Shown here one piece after another: positions 9,197 to 19,111 of a stretch of 64,000 nt of DNA (position 1 is the first letter of the stretch; each line of letters opens with the position of its first letter). Under the pieces are notes generated by a model. That model was not told the DNA's origin, ran no database searches, and was given only the letters and a program-made list of their open reading frames with translations. Both the position numbers and the translations under genes were made by a program. The stretch spans positions 868,001-932,000 of the forward strand of contig NZ_AQGV01000015.1 in the NCBI RefSeq assembly GCF_014858725.1. The letters are read 5' to 3'. The stretch is from Pseudoalteromonas aurantia 208 (GTDB lineage: Bacteria; Pseudomonadota; Gammaproteobacteria; Enterobacterales; Alteromonadaceae).

Positions 9197-10420
9197 ATGA
9201 ATCATATTCAGTCAAATAAACTGTTTATTGCTTGCTGTTTAGCGTTAACGGTCACGGCTATGACGTTTGCGATTAGAGCTGCAATATTAACCCAGCTTAG
9301 TCAAGACTTCGCGCTCACGGACACCGAGCTTGGGTGGGTTAACGCAATGGCTTTTTTGGGGTTTCCTGTTGCGACTGTTATTGGTGGGTTGTTGTACAAT
9401 ACGCTGGGCGCAAAAAAATTGTTGGTGGTCGCGTTTATCGGACATGTTATTGGCTTGGCGTTAACCATCAATGCTGTCGGGTTTTGGTCGTTAATCATTT
9501 CAAGTTTTTGTATTGGTTTTGCAAACGGTGCGGTAGAAGCTGGGTGCAACCCTTTGGTTGTGCAGCTGTATAAAAATAATAAAACAACCATGCTCAATCG
9601 CTTCCATGTCTGGTTTCCTGGTGGCATTGTTATAGGTGCATGTGTTGCGATGGGGATGTCGCATTTAGCGCTATCTTGGCAAAGCCAAATCGCGATTATG
9701 TTCATCCCTACCGGTATTTATGGTTATTTAATCGTACGTCATACTTTTCCACGCACTCAAACAGTACAAGCTGCTACGGTTGTAAACGTAAAGAGTTTGC
9801 TCTCACCACTATTCATATTTATGGCTTTTTGTATGTCTTTAACTGCGGTAACAGAGCTTGGTACACAGCAATGGATTGAACGAATATTAGGGGCGTCGGG
9901 TGCAAGCCCAATGGCAATTATGGCAATGGTAACTGGGTTAATGGCGGTCGGTCGTTATTTTGCTGGCCCCTTAGTACATGCGCTTAATGCGACTGGTGTG
10001 TTACTTGTCTCGGCTATATTTGCGACGTTGGGCATATTTTTAATGAGTGTTGCATCTGGCGTTGAAGTGTACATTGCAGCCTTTTTCTTTGCGCTTGGCG
10101 TGACGTACTTTTGGCCTACAATGTTGGGCTTTGTTGCCGAAAAATTGCCACAAACAGGGGCGATAGGATTGTCTCTTATGGGGGGAATTGGCATGCTATC
10201 GGTCAGTATTTGGAGCCCCGTCATAGGAAATTGGATTGACCTATCAAGAGAATACGCTTTGCAGCGTAACTTATCAGCAGCTCAAGCTGAACTGATCGCT
10301 GGGCAAACAACACTCGGGTATTTGATGATATTTCCATGTGTACTGATATTTGCCTTTTCCATTTTATTGGCGTACCAACGTAAAAATAATAATTTTGAGC
10401 AAAATGAAGATGTTGCATAG
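9197..10420 (+). CDS. MFS transporter, probable sugar permease
   Basis: A 407-residue integral membrane protein with about 12 hydrophobic segments and typical MFS features (VNAMAFLGFPVATVIGG in the first pair of helices, FANGAVEAGCNPLVV in the fifth). The layout resembles the FHS/sugar:proton symporter branch. It lies 4 bases after the TIM-barrel gene and just before the dehydrogenase subunits, so it is the likely inner-membrane importer for the oxidised glycoside or its product. The substrate cannot be read from sequence. Confidence 0.85.
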   Translation: MNHIQSNKLFIACCLALTVTAMTFAIRAAILTQLSQDFALTDTELGWVNAMAFLGFPVATVIGGLLYNTLGAKKLLVVAFIGHVIGLALTINAVGFWSLIISSFCIGFANGAVEAGCNPLVVQLYKNNKTTMLNRFHVWFPGGIVIGACVAMGMSHLALSWQSQIAIMFIPTGIYGYLIVRHTFPRTQTVQAATVVNVKSLLSPLFIFMAFCMSLTAVTELGTQQWIERILGASGASPMAIMAMVTGLMAVGRYFAGPLVHALNATGVLLVSAIFATLGIFLMSVASGVEVYIAAFFFALGVTYFWPTMLGFVAEKLPQTGAIGLSLMGGIGMLSVSIWSPVIGNWIDLSREYALQRNLSAAQAELIAGQTTLGYLMIFPCVLIFAFSILLAYQRKNNNFEQNEDVA

Positions 10421-10430
10421 GAGTACAGCA

Positions 10431-11045
10431 ATGAGTGAAACAGTAGGTATTGATAATAACAGGCGGCATTTTATGCACAGCTTTACGGTTTTGCTTGGGA
10501 GTGCGACGGCGGCACAGCTTATTGATGGCTCTGGGTTGTCGTCAGCCCTAGCTTATCGGGCCAAAGAAGACAGTACGGCGCAAGATGCCATGGTATTTAA
10601 GCAATTACACATGCAAATGCTTAAGTGCATATGTGACCTAATTATGCCCAAAACCGAGACTTTATCGGCCAGTGAATTGGATGTTCATGGCTTTGTTGAT
10701 CATCAACTGAATAAAGTGTACTCACAGCATCAGCAAGTACAAGCAATTGGTTTATTAGAAAAAATGACACGTACAAGCCAGACTCATTTTAAGCATGACT
10801 TTCATTTATTGCGCTCCGCTGCGCAGGTAGAAATTCTGGCGTCGATTGAGAATCAGAGTATGGGCTTTACTGAGCAAGATACAACGATATTTAAGTTGCT
10901 AAAGAGCTTGATTGTATTTGGTTATTTTACCACTGAGTATGGGGCCACTGAGGTGTTGAAATACCAGGCGATACCTGGTGGATACCGAGGTTCAATTCCC
11001 TATAAATCAGTAGATAGCAGTTGGGGGTCTCTAGGGTTTTACTAG
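10431..11045 (+). CDS. Gluconate 2-dehydrogenase subunit 3-like, Tat-exported small subunit
   Basis: A 204-residue protein starting at ATG 10431, behind TAGGAG at 10418-10423 (the longer open frame overlaps the MFS gene). Residues 11-12 are a twin arginine (NNRRHFMHSF) followed by a hydrophobic stretch and an Ala-rich cleavage region, i.e. a Tat signal. The mature part matches the gluconate 2-dehydrogenase subunit 3 family (CDLIMPKTETLSASELDVHGFVDH, and a C-terminal GGYRGSIPYKSVD). Such subunits escort a GMC-type flavoprotein across the inner membrane. The catalytic partner is encoded 9 bases downstream and has no export signal of its own, consistent with hitchhiker Tat export. Confidence 0.88.
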   Translation: MSETVGIDNNRRHFMHSFTVLLGSATAAQLIDGSGLSSALAYRAKEDSTAQDAMVFKQLHMQMLKCICDLIMPKTETLSASELDVHGFVDHQLNKVYSQHQQVQAIGLLEKMTRTSQTHFKHDFHLLRSAAQVEILASIENQSMGFTEQDTTIFKLLKSLIVFGYFTTEYGATEVLKYQAIPGGYRGSIPYKSVDSSWGSLGFY

Positions 11046-11054
11046 ATAAACATC

Positions 11055-12785
11055 ATGACAGACTTATATATTAAAAATACCAAAGAAAAATTCGATGTGC
11101 TCGTGGTTGGTTCTGGCATAACCGGTGGGTGGGCGGCAAAAGAGTTCTGTGAACGTGGATTCAAAACTTTGATGGTTGAGCGCGGGCGAGTTGTTGAGCA
11201 CCAAAAAGATTATATTGGAGAGCATAAAGGCCCATGGTTGTTCGACAATCGTATGAAAGTTGACAACTTACTGACGGCGCAACAACACTACGTACAAAAG
11301 CTATGCTATGCCTTTAGTGATTCGACCAAGCACTTTTTTGGTAATGATAGAGATTTACCTTACACGACTGCAAAAGGCACGGGTTTTAGTTGGATCCGTG
11401 CAAATCAATTAGGGGGAAAGTCGTTGCTTTGGCATCGGCAATCTTATCGCTTTAATCAGTGGGATTTCCAAGCGAATAAGGCGGATGGGTATGGTATTGA
11501 TTGGCCGTTACGGTATGCTGATTTAGCACCTTGGTATGACCATGTCGAACAGCATGCGGGCATTGCCGCACACAACGATAATTTAGATGTTTTACCGAAT
11601 AGTGTATCGCAGCCGGCTTTTGAATGGACCGCACCTGAGAAAATGCTCAGAGATAAATTTAGCTCACTATACCCAGATAGGCCTATGGTGATGGGACGGG
11701 CTGCACATTTAACAAAACCTACTCAGCTGCACCTATCTCAAGGCAGGGTACAATGTCAGGCGCGTAATGAATGCCAAAAAGGCTGCTCATTTGGCGCATA
11801 TTTTTCGACCCAAAGCTCAACGTTACCCGCAGCAGCTAAAACGGGAAATTTACACATCGCGCCAAACAGTGTGGTGCATAGTTTAATTTATGACTCTCGT
11901 CGAAATAGAGTCATGGGTGTGCGAGTGATTGACAATGATACCCTAGAAACACGAGAGTATTTTTCCAAAGTGGTATTTTTGTGCGCGTCTACGTTAGGCT
12001 CTACACAAATTATGCTGAATTCGAAATCAGACTCTTTTCCCAATGGTATTGCAAATACTTCCGGCGTATTAGGACATTATTTGATGGACCACAATTACAA
12101 TGCGGGAGCCGTGGGCATCGTTGAGGGATTTGACGCAGAGTATTATTCGGGTAGGCGTCCAACTAGTCCCTATATTCCAAACTTTCAGTATAAACCAAGC
12201 CGCTATGCAAAGGGTTACAAGCGAGGATATGCGCTTGCCGCATGGTCAAGCCGTGAAGATTGGCGAGCAATCGCAAAGCAAGATGGCTTTGGGGTGGATT
12301 TTAAGCGTAAATTAACACAAGCAGGAAGGTGGCGGTTTGGTTTGTCTGCGCAAGGAGAAATGCTACCAAGGTATGAGAATCATGTGGCACTTCATGCTAC
12401 GAAAACAGATAAGTGGGGGATACCGCAACTCGCTATAGATTGCCAATGGTCAGACAATGAAAAGCGCATGATGGATGACGCCGCCGATACAGCGAAAGAG
12501 ATGTTGACTAAGGCAGGTTTAAAAGGCGTGTATAGCTATACACGCTATCATGAGCGTCACCCAGGGATTGCAATTCACGAAGTGGGCACCGCTAGAATGG
12601 GCGCAGACCCAAAAGCATCGGTACTGAACGGTTTCAACCAGTGCCACGATATTCCAAATCTTTTTGTCACTGATGGCGCCAGTTTTTGCTCTACTGCCAC
12701 GGTTAATCCATCACTGACATTTATGGCAATCACGGTGCGAGCAGTTGATTACGCCGTTAATGAACTTAAAAATAACAGGATTTAA
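11055..12785 (+). CDS. GMC-family FAD oxidoreductase, glucoside 3-dehydrogenase-like large subunit
   Basis: A 576-residue flavoprotein with an N-terminal FAD-binding GSGITGG loop (19-25) and the GMC C-terminal signature (HEVGTARMG, then FVTDGASF and VNPSLTFMA with the catalytic His/Asn region). A cysteine cluster in the middle (C-x5-C-x3-C in QCQARNECQKGCSFGA) is like that of gluconate/FAD-glucose dehydrogenase large subunits that hold an iron-sulfur centre. With the small Tat subunit it should form a periplasmic dehydrogenase. Together with the Gfo/Idh and TIM-barrel neighbours, C3 oxidation of glycosides (glucoside 3-dehydrogenase) is the best-supported role, although gluconate or another polyol cannot be ruled out. 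Confidence 0.88.
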   Translation: MTDLYIKNTKEKFDVLVVGSGITGGWAAKEFCERGFKTLMVERGRVVEHQKDYIGEHKGPWLFDNRMKVDNLLTAQQHYVQKLCYAFSDSTKHFFGNDRDLPYTTAKGTGFSWIRANQLGGKSLLWHRQSYRFNQWDFQANKADGYGIDWPLRYADLAPWYDHVEQHAGIAAHNDNLDVLPNSVSQPAFEWTAPEKMLRDKFSSLYPDRPMVMGRAAHLTKPTQLHLSQGRVQCQARNECQKGCSFGAYFSTQSSTLPAAAKTGNLHIAPNSVVHSLIYDSRRNRVMGVRVIDNDTLETREYFSKVVFLCASTLGSTQIMLNSKSDSFPNGIANTSGVLGHYLMDHNYNAGAVGIVEGFDAEYYSGRRPTSPYIPNFQYKPSRYAKGYKRGYALAAWSSREDWRAIAKQDGFGVDFKRKLTQAGRWRFGLSAQGEMLPRYENHVALHATKTDKWGIPQLAIDCQWSDNEKRMMDDAADTAKEMLTKAGLKGVYSYTRYHERHPGIAIHEVGTARMGADPKASVLNGFNQCHDIPNLFVTDGASFCSTATVNPSLTFMAITVRAVDYAVNELKNNRI

Positions 12786-12795
12786 GGTAACACGA

Positions 12796-13674
12796 ATGAG
12801 TAAAACATTAGCCGTAATGGCATTATCAAGTTACGCTTTGATGGGGTGTCAAATAACAGACAATAAGCAAACACAGCCAGATGCAACAGCTTCAACACAG
12901 CAAGCCGCTAAAGTTAGTGTGCAATTGTGGTCAGTGAAAGACACATTAAAGCAAGATTTTAAAGGGACATTACGACAGTTGGCCAATATGGGCTTTGAAG
13001 GCGTTGAGTTTGCAGGCGAATTTGGCCCGTATAAACATGATCCTAAAGGGTTAAAAAGCTATTTAGATTCACTTGGGCTGCAAGCCAGTGGCGCACATAT
13101 CGATTTTAAACAGTTCTCAGATGAGCAATTTGCCGACAGTGTGCACTTTTATCAAACGTTAGGCGTGAAATATTTAATTGATCCATGGGAAAAGCGCGCA
13201 TGGGACCATACTCAAGTCGCCAGTGTTGTGGATGATTTGAATCGTTTAGCTGATAAGCTTGAGCCTTATAATATGCAAATTGGGTATCATAACCATCAAC
13301 ATGAATTTGCAGATTATAAAGAGTCAACGTTTTGGGATTACATTGCTGAAAATACAAAATCAAATGTGGTGTTGCAACAAGATGTTGGCTGGACTTCCTT
13401 TGCAGGTAAAGACCCAGTGTCTTATGTTAAAAAATACCCAAATCGTACCATCACCACCCATTATAAAGTGGTTATTCCAGAACAGAATTCAGCGGATCTA
13501 TCTCCGATCATTGGCCAAAATAACGGCATAGATTGGTATAATTTAACGCAAGCTTTATACACTGACGGAGGTGTACAGTGGATTGTGTTAGAGCAAGAGG
13601 ACTATCCAGAAGGACTTACGCCATTACAATCGGTTAAATTATCGAAGTTAAATTTAGATAAAATTTTACAGTAA
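12796..13674 (+). CDS. Lipoprotein TIM-barrel sugar isomerase/3-keto-glycoside-processing enzyme
   Basis: A 292-residue protein starting at ATG 12796 (AAGG at 12784-12787; the longer frame from 12745 overlaps the GMC gene). The N-terminus is a lipoprotein signal with lipobox LMGC and Cys18. The mature part is an AP endonuclease 2-like TIM barrel with metal-binding motifs Glu in VEFAGE, His in YHNHQHEF, Asp in QQDVGW, His in TTHYK and Glu in VLEQEDY. Being a lipoprotein it acts in the periplasm, where the GMC dehydrogenase also works. Proteins of this type are known in some 3-keto-glycoside pathways as lyases or hydrolases cleaving the oxidised glycoside. It is the last gene of the operon. Confidence 0.85.
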   Translation: MSKTLAVMALSSYALMGCQITDNKQTQPDATASTQQAAKVSVQLWSVKDTLKQDFKGTLRQLANMGFEGVEFAGEFGPYKHDPKGLKSYLDSLGLQASGAHIDFKQFSDEQFADSVHFYQTLGVKYLIDPWEKRAWDHTQVASVVDDLNRLADKLEPYNMQIGYHNHQHEFADYKESTFWDYIAENTKSNVVLQQDVGWTSFAGKDPVSYVKKYPNRTITTHYKVVIPEQNSADLSPIIGQNNGIDWYNLTQALYTDGGVQWIVLEQEDYPEGLTPLQSVKLSKLNLDKILQ

Positions 13675-13897
13675 TTATTTGATTAATTTATTTTTTATTA
13701 ATCGGTGTGGTTAATGGAACGCGCTTTTTAGATATTTAACGTATCGAAATATATCGATGTGCTGTGATTTAAACTCGATAAACCGCTTAATCACAGGCTG
13801 ATTATTTGTACGAGGTATTAAGGCGTTTAAGTCTTATAATGCGCACTGTAGATGCTTAGCTGTGGTTAAGGTAAAAGCATAGTAAAACGCTTAATTC

Positions 13898-13927
13898 CAC
13901 CGTGAATAAAGGATTTTATTCACGGTG
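13898..13927 (-). terminator. Long perfect hairpin after the response regulator gene
   Basis: A 13-bp perfect inverted repeat (CACCGTGAATAAA with TTTATTCACGGTG, 4-base loop) lies 18 bases past the stop of the minus-strand receiver gene and about 220 bases past the plus-strand sugar operon. No T-run follows on either strand, so it is either an atypical terminator or an mRNA 3' stabiliser. It is the only clear feature between the two convergent units. Confidence 0.55.
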
Positions 13928-13944
13928 TGAGGAGTGACTCTCCG

Positions 13945-14373
13945 TTATGTGCCTGGTAGCTCAACAATGCGCCAATAATGATCTAAGAGTTTGACCAACT
14001 CATCGAAACCATGTTGTAGATTTTCTTTTACAATATAGCCTGCGATGTTTTGATCATAGGCGGCAAATTTATCTTGCTCATCCTTACTGGTGGTTAGCAC
14101 AAAGACGACGCTACCTTTGAGCTGTTGATCGTTTCGTAGTTCAGCTAAAAACTCAAGACCACCCATTCGAGGCATATTAAGGTCGAGCAAGATCAAAAAA
14201 GGTTTTGGTACTTCGTCATTTTTTAATAACTCTAGTGCGTACATCCCATCTTTTGCGCGTATGATAGGATTAGCAATACGCATTTTTTTAAAAGCTCGGA
14301 CAACACTCTTCGCATCTATATCGTCATCTTCGACTAATAAAATCGATGCGTGTTTGTAATTCACTTCACTCAT
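13945..14373 (-). CDS. Single-domain response regulator (receiver only)
   Basis: A 142-residue REC domain with acidic pocket EDDD (15-18), phospho-acceptor Asp64 in LLDLNMPRMGG, and conserved Lys in TTSKDEQD. There is no output domain. The sequence is of the Rcp1/cyanobacterial-phytochrome-partner type often paired with PAS/CHASE kinases. It follows the histidine kinase gene by 15 bases and is almost certainly its phosphorylation partner, passing phosphate onward or acting by protein-protein contact. Confidence 0.92.
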   Translation of the reverse strand: MSEVNYKHASILLVEDDDIDAKSVVRAFKKMRIANPIIRAKDGMYALELLKNDEVPKPFLILLDLNMPRMGGLEFLAELRNDQQLKGSVVFVLTTSKDEQDKFAAYDQNIAGYIVKENLQHGFDELVKLLDHYWRIVELPGT

Positions 14374-14388
14374 ATTTTATTTTTACCT

Positions 14389-16482
14389 CTATAATATTTT
14401 TGGCCACGTAAATGTAAAACAGGTACCACTGATCCCATCTGAAATGACATTAATCTCACCTTTATGATAATCAAGTAGCTTTTTAATAATTGATAACCCC
14501 ATACCACTGCCTTCGACATCGTCTCTGGGCCTAAGAGTTTTAAAAAGTTCAAAAATCTGCTGATGATACTTAGGGTCAATACCTACGCCATTATCAGCAA
14601 CAGAGAACTGATAGTGGGTAATGTGTTCTTGACCCGACACATCAATCATTAATTTACCCTCGCCTTTATGTTTAATCGCGTTGCCAATGAGGTTGCGGAA
14701 AATGGTTTCAAGTGGCGCGATAGGTGTATTAATTTCAGGTAAAGTAATGTCGCAGGTCATTGAGATGTTCTCAGAAGAGGGCTGTAAGTCAAATATATTG
14801 AGCACCAACTCATGGACATTAGCTCGTTGAATTTCGCCGCCTTTTCGTCCCACACGAGAATAAGATAATAAATCTTCTAATAAGCTTTCTAAGCGTGCTG
14901 TTCTGCTTTTAAGTAAAGACAAATTCTCTTTCGTTTCCTCATTTGCAAACTCTATGATGTCTTCTTCTATCCAGCAGGAAAGTTGCATAATGCCTCTTAA
15001 TGGGGCTTTTAGGTCATGGGAGGCCACATACGCAAAGTCATTTAACTCTTTATTACTGCGCTTAAGTTCTTCGGTTATTTTTACATGCTCGGCCATATCT
15101 ATAATTGTGGCTAACACTTTTAAATCATTACCATCTTTAAATTGTGCAATGCCAATTTCAGCAGGAAATTCATAACCGCTTTTTGTCATCCCGAATATTT
15201 CTCGGCCTATACCCATTTGGCGGTGCGAGGGGTTTTTATGAAAGCTGTTACGATGCTGAGGATGGTTGGGTTGAAATCGTGAGGGTACGAGCATTTCAAT
15301 TTTTTTGCCGATGAGCTCATCATCAGTGTAACCAAAGAGTGATTTGGTTTGCGGATTTATTTGCTCTATCACCCCTTCGTCACTGGTAATGATGATCCCA
15401 CAAGGTGCCGATTCAATGATGTGTCTGTAATATTCTTCTTTAATGGCGAGAGAATGTGTAATTTGATTGGCGATTGCCATTGCACTGTTTTGTGCGCGGG
15501 TCAATGTAACAAAAATAAATAACAACAATGCGTCAATCAAAATACCGCTACCTAAAATAATAAGCGGTTGGCTTGAGTGTGTGGATGTTCTAAACGACAG
15601 CGCCGATTGAATATGAAACGTCCATGGTCTGCCGTACATATTGAGTGTGACTGTTTTACTAAACAGTGGCTTATCGTCATAGTGATGATTGCTTTCAGTG
15701 AGCTCGTCATACAAATTGTCTTTACCATCAAATATACTAAAAACAATCTGCCTATTACTTTGTTGTAGTGTGCCTTCCATTAATTTGTACATAATAAATG
15801 GGGCGTATACGAGGCCCACAAAGTGTGTTTGTCTTTGTGCAAGGCTTGTGATTTCAGAGGTATCGTAAAAAGGAATAAACTGTAAAAAACCAGGCGTTTT
15901 CTTTGCGTCCTGCACAAGGACTATGGGGGCAGTAATTTGTGTGGAAGCAGTATCTCTGGCTTTTTTGGCTGCACTAAAGCGATTATGTTCAAAAGCCATA
16001 TCTAGCCCTACCGCCTTCATATTATGCTCAACGGGCTCTATGTAAGTAATTGGCCAGTACGCTTGTTCTTGCTGTTGTGGATGAATGGCGAAATTAGGTC
16101 TGGTTTTACGTTGCTGTATGAGAAACGAGTCGAGTTCGCTTTTTGGGATATGGTAAATAATGCCGATGCCATTTATACCCGGGTAAGATTCGGAGATATT
16201 AAGTGTGTCAGAAAATGTCTTCCAATCACTGGCTGGAGTTTGCAAAGAGTAAGTTTGAACTGCTGCGGCGCCTGCTTTTAATGCAATTTCATAATGAGAC
16301 ATACGTTCTGATATTTGGGTTAAGAGTAATTCGGATTGCGCTTTAAATAAAGCTGCTCTTTTGGCCTGAATTTGGTTATCCGATATTTTCCATGCTGTCA
16401 CGGTGAGTAAGAGTGATGCAAATACAACAAGCCAATGATACCAATGTAAAAACCGAGCTGGAGAGACCTGCTTTTTTGTCAT
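14389..16482 (-). CDS. CHASE-PAS hybrid sensor histidine kinase
   Basis: A 697-residue membrane kinase. It has one transmembrane helix near residues 14-32, a periplasmic CHASE domain (about 70-290; GINGIGIIYHIP, VGLDMAFE, TQITAPIVLVQD), a second membrane helix (LIILGSGILIDALLLFIFV), a PAS domain with PAC (YRHIIESAPCGIIITSDEG...), a HisKA dimerisation helix with the phospho-accepting His in SHDLKAPLRG (roughly residue 485), and a HATPase with N box (FRNLIGNAIKH), GVGID and GSGMGLSI. CHASE domains sense small extracellular ligands; the ligand is unknown. The gene forms an operon with the receiver gene downstream. Confidence 0.92.
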   Translation of the reverse strand: MTKKQVSPARFLHWYHWLVVFASLLLTVTAWKISDNQIQAKRAALFKAQSELLLTQISERMSHYEIALKAGAAAVQTYSLQTPASDWKTFSDTLNISESYPGINGIGIIYHIPKSELDSFLIQQRKTRPNFAIHPQQQEQAYWPITYIEPVEHNMKAVGLDMAFEHNRFSAAKKARDTASTQITAPIVLVQDAKKTPGFLQFIPFYDTSEITSLAQRQTHFVGLVYAPFIMYKLMEGTLQQSNRQIVFSIFDGKDNLYDELTESNHHYDDKPLFSKTVTLNMYGRPWTFHIQSALSFRTSTHSSQPLIILGSGILIDALLLFIFVTLTRAQNSAMAIANQITHSLAIKEEYYRHIIESAPCGIIITSDEGVIEQINPQTKSLFGYTDDELIGKKIEMLVPSRFQPNHPQHRNSFHKNPSHRQMGIGREIFGMTKSGYEFPAEIGIAQFKDGNDLKVLATIIDMAEHVKITEELKRSNKELNDFAYVASHDLKAPLRGIMQLSCWIEEDIIEFANEETKENLSLLKSRTARLESLLEDLLSYSRVGRKGGEIQRANVHELVLNIFDLQPSSENISMTCDITLPEINTPIAPLETIFRNLIGNAIKHKGEGKLMIDVSGQEHITHYQFSVADNGVGIDPKYHQQIFELFKTLRPRDDVEGSGMGLSIIKKLLDYHKGEINVISDGISGTCFTFTWPKIL

Positions 16483-17013
16483 TGTAATTCCCTTTCCCTA
16501 TCCTTGTGCGTGATTTTGAGGTGAACCAGTCGACTATTCATTATGACAATAGCACTTATGGGCAAATCCTTAGTACTTGAGTGTAGACCAATAGAAAAAT
16601 ACTGGAGAAAATTTCCAATTAATAAGTGTTTACGTTCATTATTCAATTAAGGGGCGTTATAGAAAAGTACGTGCGAGGTGTGTTACCAGAGACCGTGATA
16701 CAGGTTTGCCCTATGTTTTGACTGCATTGTGAAAAGCTGGGAAGTCCAAGCATCTTCATATACGTAAAGTAAACTACGACAAGCATTCTGGCGCAATAAT
16801 GGCAGCGCTCGTTGGTGTTACTTTTTTGATAACTAATTATATCGAAAATAGCCATTGAGTTAATTTTTTTACACCCATCGGTCGGACTTTAAGCAAACAG
16901 TAGGGAGTACGGCAATACTTCCTTAAATACAATTGCAAATAAAAATAAATCGCATTAATCTTCCCGCGATTTTGCACCTAATGTGCAGTGAATTTTTAGT
17001 TTGGAGTGTATTC
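16483..17013. other. Divergent intergenic region between kinase and TonB receptor genes
   Basis: About 530 bases between two divergent genes. It must contain both promoters and the leader of the TonB receptor. Short open frames here (for example 16643-16855 minus) lack support. I found no convincing Fur box, riboswitch or repeat by eye. Confidence 0.4.
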
Positions 17014-19089
17014 ATGCGTTACTCGGTTTTATGTTTAGCTGTTGGTTCAGCGATAGCGGCATCTAATGTGTCAGCTCAGTCGTCAAATGTAGAAGTTATT
17101 GAAGTTAAGGGCACTTACTTCAACGATTATCAAGTCGATACGGCCAAAGGTGCTTTGCGGACTGATACTTCCTTACTTGAGACTGCACAGTCAGTATTTG
17201 TTATCTCAGATACTGTGATAGATGAGCAGCTCGCAACGACGCTTGGGGAAGTACTGAATAATGATGCCAGTTTGACCGCTGGGTCTAAGCAGCGAAATCG
17301 TGAAACATTTAACCTCCGTGGATTTGGATTAAGTTCATCAAATGGTTATTTGCGTGATGGTCATCAGCATTGGTCACACTATCAGCAACCAATAGAAACT
17401 CTGGAACAAGTTGAAATAATCAAAGGCCCATCTAGTATTTTATACGGTCAATCAGGTCCGGGTGGTTTAGTGAATATGGTCACTAAAAAACCCACTGCGA
17501 ATACACTGGTGAATCTTGGAGTTGATTTTGATCATTTAGGTTCTACACGTGCCACATTAGATTTGGGTGGTGCGTTAACAGATGCTGAAGATGTGCGTTA
17601 TCGAACCGTTTTGGTGAAACAAGACGTGAATTTTAACCGTGAATATGTCGATGGTGGAGCGCGTACTCGAGACCGCTTTTTAGGCTCAATCGTCCTTGAC
17701 TATGATATTAACGATCACAGCTTTGTGCGTGTTCATTATGATAGAACAAATGATGAAGCGGGTTTAGATACTGGTGCGTGGTTAGATAATAACGGGCAGG
17801 TGATTGGGAATGATAAAACAATCAGAGACTTCTCTTGGGCATTTACTGATATAACTGTTGAAAATAAGGGGATTGATTTTAAACAAGTTTTATCTGAAAG
17901 CTGGCAAGTAACTGTTGGCTACAATGAGCAAGATTTTTCTCGTCAGCGTTTTGAGTCAGCTCCGCGTAAGCCGGATGATTATCAGCAGGGCAACAGTTAT
18001 GACTCTCGTCCGTACGATCGCTTTGACGATTGGCAGTTTACTACCGCGTTTGTTGATGTGACGGGGGAGTTCGAATTAGGTGGAATTGATCATCAGGTGC
18101 TTATTGGTGCCAACTCATTAGACTATTACTACGGGCAGCTTCGAGTTAAAGCAGAGTCCGTCGCGTTTGTTGAAGGGAGTGACCAACCGCTGCGTCCAGA
18201 TATCAGTTATGCAACAGATGACTCATTATATACGAGTGAATTTGATTACTATGGTATTTATGTTCAAGATTTAATGACAATTAACGAGCACTGGCAAATC
18301 TCGCTAGGTGGTCGTTATGACAAACAAAATAAAGAAGGCGCTGATAACGAGTCATTTTTACCTAAAGGTGGAGTGTTATATCACCCAAGCGACAATGGCA
18401 CGGTGTATTTTAGTTATTCAGAGGGGTTTGAGCCTCAACGAAGTGATAGGCTAGATAATAAAGAAGATGAAAATCACAATATGAAGCTAGATGCTGTGAC
18501 ATCGCAGCAGTATGAAGTGGGCACAAAATGGCAGTTGGCTGATGATAGATTGCTGGTGACAGCAGCTGCGTTCGATATCAGTAAAACAGGTATGCTTATT
18601 TCAGTACCGTCTGATAGTGCAGAATATCAGACAGTAACGACCCAAGCTGGCGAACAGCGTCATAAAGGTGTTGAGTTTACAGCACAAGGCGCGGTAAACG
18701 ATCGGTTGTTTGTGATGGGGTCACTGATGAATTTAAATGCTGAATATGTCCAAGACAAAAAGTATCAAGGAAACACCCCAATTGATGCTCCTCAGTGGTC
18801 GGCATCATTGTGGTCACGCTATGAGTTTAGCGATGTCTTTGCTATTAATGCCGGGGCATTTTATCAAGGTGAACGTTTTGCGAATTATGAGAATACCATA
18901 ACAAAAGCAGCGTACACACGAATAGACGCTGGGGCAACTTATAAACTAGGCCTTCAACATGCCGATGTTAATGTACGTTTTAATATTGAAAACCTATTTG
19001 ATAAAAATTACCTTGCAGGCGGTGGTGTAAATAACGTAACTGTCGGTGAAGAGACAACATTTAGATTGGCGTTACACGCTGCATTCTAA
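17014..19089 (+). CDS. TonB-dependent siderophore receptor-like protein
   Basis: I choose ATG 17014 (GGAG at 17003-17006), which gives a normal signal peptide (MRYSVLCLAVGSAIAASNVSA); the frame remains open upstream to 16933. The 691-residue protein has a TonB box-like VEVIEVKGTY after cleavage, a plug domain (NLRGFGLSSSNGYLRDG; IEIIKGPSSILYGQSGPGGLVNMVTKKP) and a C-terminal 22-strand barrel ending in FRLALHAAF. The plug motifs are those of the TonB-siderophor (FhuA/FpvA-like) group. It should import a ferric siderophore or similar compound. No siderophore synthesis gene is adjacent, so it may take up a xenosiderophore. Confidence 0.9.
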   Translation: MRYSVLCLAVGSAIAASNVSAQSSNVEVIEVKGTYFNDYQVDTAKGALRTDTSLLETAQSVFVISDTVIDEQLATTLGEVLNNDASLTAGSKQRNRETFNLRGFGLSSSNGYLRDGHQHWSHYQQPIETLEQVEIIKGPSSILYGQSGPGGLVNMVTKKPTANTLVNLGVDFDHLGSTRATLDLGGALTDAEDVRYRTVLVKQDVNFNREYVDGGARTRDRFLGSIVLDYDINDHSFVRVHYDRTNDEAGLDTGAWLDNNGQVIGNDKTIRDFSWAFTDITVENKGIDFKQVLSESWQVTVGYNEQDFSRQRFESAPRKPDDYQQGNSYDSRPYDRFDDWQFTTAFVDVTGEFELGGIDHQVLIGANSLDYYYGQLRVKAESVAFVEGSDQPLRPDISYATDDSLYTSEFDYYGIYVQDLMTINEHWQISLGGRYDKQNKEGADNESFLPKGGVLYHPSDNGTVYFSYSEGFEPQRSDRLDNKEDENHNMKLDAVTSQQYEVGTKWQLADDRLLVTAAAFDISKTGMLISVPSDSAEYQTVTTQAGEQRHKGVEFTAQGAVNDRLFVMGSLMNLNAEYVQDKKYQGNTPIDAPQWSASLWSRYEFSDVFAINAGAFYQGERFANYENTITKAAYTRIDAGATYKLGLQHADVNVRFNIENLFDKNYLAGGGVNNVTVGEETTFRLALHAAF

Positions 19090-19111
19090 TCTTTTTGTGT
19101 AAAATGACTAA

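Noticed and set aside
16643..16855. Minus-strand open frame before the TonB receptor gene
   Set aside because: No ribosome binding site or recognisable family; located in a divergent promoter region.
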